Shown in pieces: positions 28,098-32,584 of a stretch of 32,584 nucleotides of DNA. Source of the DNA: DASVEG01 sp035540495. GTDB taxonomy: Bacteria > Actinomycetota > Acidimicrobiia > Acidimicrobiales > CADCTF01. Under the pieces are notes generated by a model. That model was not told the origin of the DNA, ran no database searches, and saw only the letters and a program-made list of their open reading frames with translations. Position 1 is the first letter of the stretch. The number at the start of each line of letters is the position of its first letter. Location: contig DATLGL010000011.1 of the NCBI GenBank assembly GCA_035540495.1, positions 1 through 32,584 on the forward strand. Reading direction: 5' to 3'. The position numbers and the translations under genes were made by a program.

Positions 28098-29459
28098 TCA
28101 CCCGACCAGTTCGGGAGATGTCTGCCCGTCGGCGAGTTCTCGGAGCAGCGCGTCGAGGCCGCCGCCCTCGGCGGCGATCGTCTTCGCCCGCTCGACGTCC
28201 TGCTGCGTCCAGCCGGGGATCTTCTCCCACAGCACTTCGACGGGCACGCCAAGCATGGTTGCGAGCTTCCCGAGCGCGTCCGCTGCCTGAGCGAGCGACC
28301 GAGACTCCATGTCGCGCCACGTCACCTCCGACGCGATGTCTTTCGCTGCGTCGTTGTCGCCCATCACCTTCGCCGCGAGGCGCAGCGTCTGCTCCCACGC
28401 CTCACCCAGCGGATGCTTCACCCGCGTCACCCGACGAGTGAGCGACGCCTCGGCGGCCGCGAGCGCCTCGGCTGACAGGTTCGCCATCGTGCCGACCAGC
28501 TCGTGCGCCGGCGACTGTGACAGCGCGGCGAGCGCGCGCACGTCGGCGTCGTGGGCTTCGATGAACGGAGCGAGCTGCGTCTCCTCGAGCGTCCCGAACT
28601 TCGTGTCGTGGTCCTCGGCGACGAGGAGATCCTCGACCTTCAGCCGCAACCGCTCGGCGGCGGCATCGTCGGCGGACTCTGGTTTCGCCATGCCGGCGAT
28701 GTAGCGCACCTTCCACGACGCGAATCGCTGCACGACGAGACGGTCGAACACGGTCTGATCGATCCGGCCGAGCACCGGGATGATCGGGTCGACGTCGCCG
28801 TCCGCGCGGCCTCGCAGATCGAGGTGGTTCGTGAACCGCACCACCGGACACACACCCTGGCCGTGCGCCTGTGCGGTGCGGTACTCGAGGCGGTCGCCCG
28901 ACGAGGAGAGGATCAGCTGGTGGACGAGCTCGTCGTCGTAGAGACGGAGCCGCCAGCCACCCACGCGGGATCCTTCGGCGCGCAGCGCGTACTCGGGCCA
29001 GTCGTCCCACGCCGGGTCGGCGTACACGGCGACCATCTGCGACGGGTCGAGCCCGCGAATGACGGGCATCCGGTCGCCCAACCACGACTTGCCGGGCAGC
29101 ACGACGTTGTAGGCGAGGCCGTAGCCGACCGCAGCCTCGTGAATGGCGATCTGCCGGGCGTCGAGCCCGTTCGCCTGCCAGTACGCCCACGACTCGGCGT
29201 TGTCCGACGCCGCAGCCGGCCGGTAGCCCTCGACGTACAGCTGGTCGGTGACGGCGGTGACAACGCGACGCCCCCACGGTGCCTGCGCACGCTTCGCGAG
29301 GTCGCGGTACTCCTGCGTCGCGTGCCGCGGGCGGTGCGGGTCGTCGTGATCCCACCGCATCCACCGATCGATCCGGGCTACGCGTTCGCGTTCGGCGACG
29401 AGGAGAGGCCACAGCCTGCCCTTGACGACCTCGACTGCGGCTTCACGGGACAGAGCCAT
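28098..29459 (-). CDS. Portal protein (SPP1 gp6-like), 453 aa
   Basis: The N-terminus with ATQEYRDLAKRAQAPWGRRV and TDQLYVEGYRPA, then NGLDARQIAIHEAAVGYGLA, and the late AAERLRLKVEDLLVAEDHDT, matches actinophage SPP1-type portals. The dodecameric portal sits at one capsid vertex, is the DNA channel and docks terminase. Length is normal. The C-terminal residues are Ala/Glu-rich crown helices. It lies between the large terminase and the MuF gene, as expected. Confidence 0.9.
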   Translation of the reverse strand: MALSREAAVEVVKGRLWPLLVAERERVARIDRWMRWDHDDPHRPRHATQEYRDLAKRAQAPWGRRVVTAVTDQLYVEGYRPAAASDNAESWAYWQANGLDARQIAIHEAAVGYGLAYNVVLPGKSWLGDRMPVIRGLDPSQMVAVYADPAWDDWPEYALRAEGSRVGGWRLRLYDDELVHQLILSSSGDRLEYRTAQAHGQGVCPVVRFTNHLDLRGRADGDVDPIIPVLGRIDQTVFDRLVVQRFASWKVRYIAGMAKPESADDAAAERLRLKVEDLLVAEDHDTKFGTLEETQLAPFIEAHDADVRALAALSQSPAHELVGTMANLSAEALAAAEASLTRRVTRVKHPLGEAWEQTLRLAAKVMGDNDAAKDIASEVTWRDMESRSLAQAADALGKLATMLGVPVEVLWEKIPGWTQQDVERAKTIAAEGGGLDALLRELADGQTSPELVG

Positions 29460-29479
29460 CCGACCTCACCTCCTCGCAG

Positions 29480-31135
29480 CTACCAGACGGTGCCGCTCCG
29501 CTTTCGGCGCGGCTCGGCGGCCAGCGCCAGCCGGCGGACCATGCGCGCGCCGACCATGCACACAGCAGCGTCGATCTTCCTCGGCGAACTCGGCGTCTCC
29601 TTGCCGACCGACACGCCGTAGCGGTTCGGCCGCCGGCGAGCGTTCGCCACATGCCTGGCGAGCACCGGATGGTCGTCGTGAGTGAACAAGCCGTCGCGGA
29701 TCTCCGCCTCGACCAGTTCGACCGCGCGAGTGAACTCCATCGTGTGCGACCGCATATCCCACGCAACCGACTGCGGATCCTTGCCGTTCGGCACCGCCTG
29801 AACCCGCAAGTCGGGAAACCGCTTCGGCCACTCGATCTTGACGAACGACTCCCACTCCTGAACGTCACCGAAGAACCCGACCACCCGGCCGAACCTGCCC
29901 GACGCCAGCTCCGCCACCCGCAGATCCACAAGCTCGACAGGAACGACGCTGTCGGTGTCGTGCGCCGTGTCCGGCTCCCACACGTCGATGACGAACACAT
30001 GGCCGTCAGAGAGGCGGCAGCCGACGAGGGCCGTAGCGTCCCGCGACTTCGACCCGTCGAAGAACACGGCGATCTCGTCGGCGGCAGTGACCTTTCGCGA
30101 GCCGTCGGCGAGGGCCGCCCACTCTTGGGGTGTGATCCACGCGTCGTCGGCGACGGTCGGCCAGTTCAGGTACTTGCGTTTCGAGTCGTCAGGCCGAGCG
30201 TCGGGCCGCCAGATGCGCTCCATGATCGGATGCACGTCCTGCCATGAGCAGTCCTCGTACACCCACTCGAGCGCAGCGCGAAGCGACTCGGGGTTCGCCA
30301 TGTCCGTCTCGGGTGGCGCTATGCGAGCGTCGTAGAGGATGCGAGTCTTCCCGCGGGTGCGGCCCTCCTCCTGGGCGACCCACGCATCCCACGTGCCCTC
30401 GGCGACCGTGTCGGCGCCCGGCACCCACGCGTTCGAGGTCTCCAACATCCTCGACCCCGACTTCGCGAGGTTGTCCTGCAGCACCGCAGCAAGTTCGACG
30501 CCACCGTTCGCCGGCTTCCAATGCTCGGTCTCGTCGCCGATCGTGAAGCTCGCCTCCGCACCCTCCGCTGCGGTCGCCGACGACGTGATGATCTCGAGCG
30601 TCCCCTCGGGCAGCTTGTAGTAGCGGGTCTTCCCCGGGTCGAGGCCGTGCTCCTCGACGACCGGCGAACCCTTCGGAGCGAACGCGCGGACCATGCGCAT
30701 CGTGTTCGCCGTCTGCGACTCCGCCGTCGCCGCGATCTGCACCAGCGGCATCGCCACCGGCTTGCCTCGACAGCCGCCGAGCTGCCGATCGTCGAACCGC
30801 TCGAGGCGTACCGGGGCGCAGAACTCGATCAACGCCAACGCTGCGGCGAACGGCGACTTACCAGAGCCTTTCGCCAGGCGGCGCACGCCATGCGAGTAGA
30901 GCCAACGGCCGTCCTCGTCGACGGCGTACCAGTGCAGGAGAAAGAGCAGTTGGCGGTCGGTGAGCCGGAACGGTTGGCCGGCGTTCGGCCCGTTCGGCTG
31001 ACGCAGCCAGCGGTGCGCCCACGCTGCGGCCTCCCAGCCGAGCGTGAGAGTCGGAACGACAGTCGGGAGTGTGTCGAGGCGGCTAGCTGGACTTCTGGAG
31101 GCGCTCGGCGACAACACGGAGCTCGGTGACGACAT
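29480..31135 (-). CDS. terL: Large terminase subunit (ATPase-nuclease), 551 aa
   Basis: Deviant Walker A: RRLAKGSGKSPFAAAL (85-100). Walker B-like strand with catalytic acid: ASFTIGDETEHW (DE at 201-202). The coupling segment follows (RMLETSNAW). The RNaseH-like nuclease begins at AVFFDGSKSRDATALVGC (Asp 360), with a further acidic segment FFGDVQEWE and a final KIDAAVCMV. It powers DNA packaging and cuts concatemers. ATG 31135 has AGGAGG 9 nt upstream and overlaps the small subunit by 53 nt. Confidence 0.95.
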   Translation of the reverse strand: MSSPSSVLSPSASRSPASRLDTLPTVVPTLTLGWEAAAWAHRWLRQPNGPNAGQPFRLTDRQLLFLLHWYAVDEDGRWLYSHGVRRLAKGSGKSPFAAALALIEFCAPVRLERFDDRQLGGCRGKPVAMPLVQIAATAESQTANTMRMVRAFAPKGSPVVEEHGLDPGKTRYYKLPEGTLEIITSSATAAEGAEASFTIGDETEHWKPANGGVELAAVLQDNLAKSGSRMLETSNAWVPGADTVAEGTWDAWVAQEEGRTRGKTRILYDARIAPPETDMANPESLRAALEWVYEDCSWQDVHPIMERIWRPDARPDDSKRKYLNWPTVADDAWITPQEWAALADGSRKVTAADEIAVFFDGSKSRDATALVGCRLSDGHVFVIDVWEPDTAHDTDSVVPVELVDLRVAELASGRFGRVVGFFGDVQEWESFVKIEWPKRFPDLRVQAVPNGKDPQSVAWDMRSHTMEFTRAVELVEAEIRDGLFTHDDHPVLARHVANARRRPNRYGVSVGKETPSSPRKIDAAVCMVGARMVRRLALAAEPRRKRSGTVW

Positions 31136-31547
31136 CGTCGCTCGCCTCCTCCGCGCCCTGGCGCACCAACTCGAGACGCAGGCGGCGCCGGTCGCCCTCG
31201 GTGACCATCAGCGCGGTCATCGCCTTCAGCCAGGCGGCGAGCGACGCGCCTTTCGGCGGCTGCTCGACCATCACCACGTCTCCGTCCTTCGACACGATCG
31301 GCTGCGGGTTCAACTCTCGGCTCATCGACTCGGCGACAACCCACGCCGTCGCCCAGTCCGACTCCTCGTAGAAGGCCGCCTGACCGCTACGGCGAAGCGA
31401 CTGGTACCAACGCTTCGCGGCCGGATGCCAGTCCTTCGACGCTGCCGGGATCGACACCTTGGCGGCGGCAGCCACCCGGTCGATCGGCACCTCAGGCTTG
31501 TTCGCGCGGCGGCGTTGATCGGAACGCTTCGGAGTGGGACCAGGCAT
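31083..31547 (-). CDS. terS: Small terminase subunit, 154 aa
   Basis: It begins MPGPTPKRSDQRRRANKPEV, a start widely seen in actinophage small terminases of the P27 type. A helical DNA-binding and oligomer region follows (HPAAKRWYQSLRRSGQAAFY, then WATAWVVAESMSREL). The C-terminus is a helix rich in Arg and Glu. ATG 31547 has AGGTGG upstream. It recognises phage DNA for packaging and lies immediately before the large subunit. Confidence 0.88.
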   Translation of the reverse strand: MPGPTPKRSDQRRRANKPEVPIDRVAAAAKVSIPAASKDWHPAAKRWYQSLRRSGQAAFYEESDWATAWVVAESMSRELNPQPIVSKDGDVVMVEQPPKGASLAAWLKAMTALMVTEGDRRRLRLELVRQGAEEASDDVVTELRVVAERLQKSS

Positions 31548-31557
31548 CTTCGACCAC

Positions 31558-31788
31558 CTACCGATCCCCACCCACACGAATCCCAGCCTGAGAAGAGTTA
31601 CACACAGGCCACCAGCGTCTGTCAAGCACCCTCGCCAGGCGGCGCTCCTCGTCACGCTCGAGGCGACGACGCAGAACGCGCGCCGATGGGAGCCGGCCGT
31701 ACTTCGCGAGGTACGCGTTGCACGCGTCACAGAGGCCCGACCGGCGCACCGACCTGCGGGTGTCGCAGTGGACGCACCAGCCGATCAC
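31558..31788 (-). CDS. Zinc-ribbon protein, 76 aa
   Basis: The N-terminus has two CxxC knuckles (WCVHCDTRRSVRRSGLCDAC), giving one zinc site, followed by a basic helix (YGRLPSARVLRRRLERDEER) and a polar tail. It overlaps the preceding zinc protein by ATGA. It lies 10 nt upstream of the small terminase gene. The Arg-rich helix could bind nucleic acid, but no family is recognised. Confidence 0.7.
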   Translation of the reverse strand: MIGWCVHCDTRRSVRRSGLCDACNAYLAKYGRLPSARVLRRRLERDEERRLARVLDRRWWPVCNSSQAGIRVGGDR

Positions 31789-31952
31789 GGCGCCTCACGA
31801 GGTTCGCCGGATTGTGGCTCTGCCGATACGCAGGGCGGGCGCTTGCACGCCACCTGTCCATGGTCGACACCGACGCCGCAACCAGGGCAGATGTGACGGT
31901 CGTAGTCGCACAGCGGGCAGTACGGTTCCCGCTCGCTTCCCGACCTATCCAC
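31785..31952 (-). CDS. Compact zinc-ribbon protein, 55 aa
   Basis: From GTG 31952 the product reads YCPLCDYDRHICPGCGVGVD, then ACKRPPC, that is CxxC, CxxC and a further cysteine pair able to hold one or two zinc ions. The start overlaps the upstream gene's last 8 nt; the frame opens earlier at 32003 but as Arg-rich shadow. It is a coupled neighbour of the next zinc protein. The function is unknown. Confidence 0.65.
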   Translation of the reverse strand: MDRSGSEREPYCPLCDYDRHICPGCGVGVDHGQVACKRPPCVSAEPQSGEPREAP

Positions 31953-32364
31953 GGTCGACCTCCTCGCCGGAAGCGTGCGGCACTTCGATCGCGTGCGCTC
32001 CATGCACAGCGAGGTGGGCGTCCTGAATCGTCGTGTGGGGCCGCGTGACCATGAGCGGCGAGGTCAGGTGGAAAGTGCCAGCCGGAAAGCGCACCAATCC
32101 ACCGCGGTCAATCCGCTCCTGCGCCGACTCCACCACGCTCACCCTGAGCTTGTACGGGAAGACCCTGTGCTCGATGCGCGTGTGCTCGTAGAAGTCGACC
32201 CGCGTGCGGAATGGGGCGGTCCACCAGCCCCGCAACCGTCGCGCTTGCCAACGGGGCGAGTAGCGCCACGGGTGCTCAGCAACGTGCAGCGCCCCCTCCA
32301 TCGCTGCCAGCAACACCCGGCGCAACAATCCCGGCCGAACCTGAGCGGATCTATCGATAATCAC
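31945..32364 (-). CDS. Hypothetical protein, 139 aa
   Basis: ATG 32364 overlaps the upstream stop as ATGA. The middle is basic and aromatic (EHPWRYSPRWQARRLRGWW), followed by beta-like strands (RVDFYEHTRIEHRVFPYKLR, RGGLVRFPAGTFHLTSPLMV). No family is recognised. Its place upstream of the terminase genes, and the high Trp/Arg content, would suit a nucleic-acid-associated protein, but this is only a suggestion. Confidence 0.7.
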   Translation of the reverse strand: MIIDRSAQVRPGLLRRVLLAAMEGALHVAEHPWRYSPRWQARRLRGWWTAPFRTRVDFYEHTRIEHRVFPYKLRVSVVESAQERIDRGGLVRFPAGTFHLTSPLMVTRPHTTIQDAHLAVHGAHAIEVPHASGEEVDRG

Positions 32365-32584
32365 CCTCGCCTCCCAACCTTCGGCTGAGGCTCCGAACGA
32401 CCCGGATCGAACTCGCCCCGAGCAATCCGCCGCGCCTGACGCTCCCGCAACCGCTCAAGCTCCTCCGACGCCGACTCGCCCTCCTCGGACCCGAGGAGTG
32501 TCCCCCGCAACGACGAATCCGCCCCATCCCCCGCCGACAAGACACGCTCCGCCGCCCGCACCGCCGCCTCGAACTGAACCGCAG
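32361..32584 (-). CDS. Partial gene, 5' end beyond the right edge
   Basis: The frame is open to the window edge (upstream of the GTG at 32561 it still reads AVQFEAA), so the true start is probably outside. The visible C-terminus is a charged helix (SEELERLRERQARRIARGEF) with a polar end QPKVGRRG. The stop overlaps the next start (ATGA). There is too little to assign a function. Confidence 0.65.
   Translation of the reverse strand, partial: AVQFEAAVRAAERVLSAGDGADSSLRGTLLGSEEGESASEELERLRERQARRIARGEFDPGRSEPQPKVGRRG

Noticed and set aside
28402..29412. Second minus-strand frame of 336 codons within the portal gene
   Set aside because: It is an alternate frame of the portal gene, Arg/Ala-rich and without motifs.

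Overview
The window looks like about 32.6 kb of a temperate, tailed actinobacterial phage with a siphovirus-type gene set, in unintegrated or circularised form. The reasons are high GC, near-continuous tiling of genes by 1-8 nt overlaps (many of the form ATGA, GTGA or TGATG), a full terminase-to-tail module, a lysis cassette, a divergent repressor/Cro switch, and a tyrosine integrase next to an attP-like copy of the 3' half of a tRNA-Val(UAC) gene. Phage genes lie on both sides of that attachment site, which argues against a prophage end. A DUF2510 protein and a Thr/Pro-rich membrane protein fit an actinobacterial host. Acidimicrobiia are possible, but this cannot be fixed from sequence alone.

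Layout. (1) 1-5078, minus strand: the early operon, starting at a leaderless Cro-like gene and running through a MerR-like/excisionase protein, a Cas4/RecB-type exonuclease, a probable ssDNA-binding partner, a RusA-like resolvase, an ASCH protein, small zinc-ribbon and membrane proteins, and a lipoprotein cut by the left edge. (2) 5059-5205: the switch, with four similar 19-bp operators between the Cro-like gene and a rightward XRE repressor. (3) 5545-7545: a DUF2510 membrane protein, the integrase and attP. (4) 7450-10545: a rightward beta-class DNA methyltransferase whose best promoter lies on the other side of attP, two small genes, a second tyrosine recombinase, and a strong bidirectional terminator. 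(5) 10543-12879, minus: lysis cassette with amidase endolysin, XhlA-like protein, several tiny membrane proteins, and a last gene whose only usable start is CTG. (6) 12893-21485: beta-propeller protein, then an unusual island (candidate structured RNA, small HTH gene, 28-bp direct repeats), then tailspike, baseplate and distal tail proteins, tape measure and two-frame tail chaperones. (7) 21490-31547: major tail protein, connector genes, two glycosyltransferase genes (one a two-domain fusion), major capsid, scaffold, MuF-like protein, portal and both terminase subunits. (8) 31558-32584: small genes upstream of terminase, two with zinc-ribbon motifs.

How it works together: the switch decides between the early operon and lysogeny. 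The integrase and probable Xis act at attP. The late genes, read leftward from beyond the right edge, build and lyse. The glycosyltransferases placed between capsid and connector genes may decorate the virion. The strongest candidates for something undescribed are the structured RNA/HTH/direct-repeat island at 14028-14518, the attP-split methyltransferase promoter, the CTG-initiated lysis-end gene, and the embedded glycosyltransferase pair.
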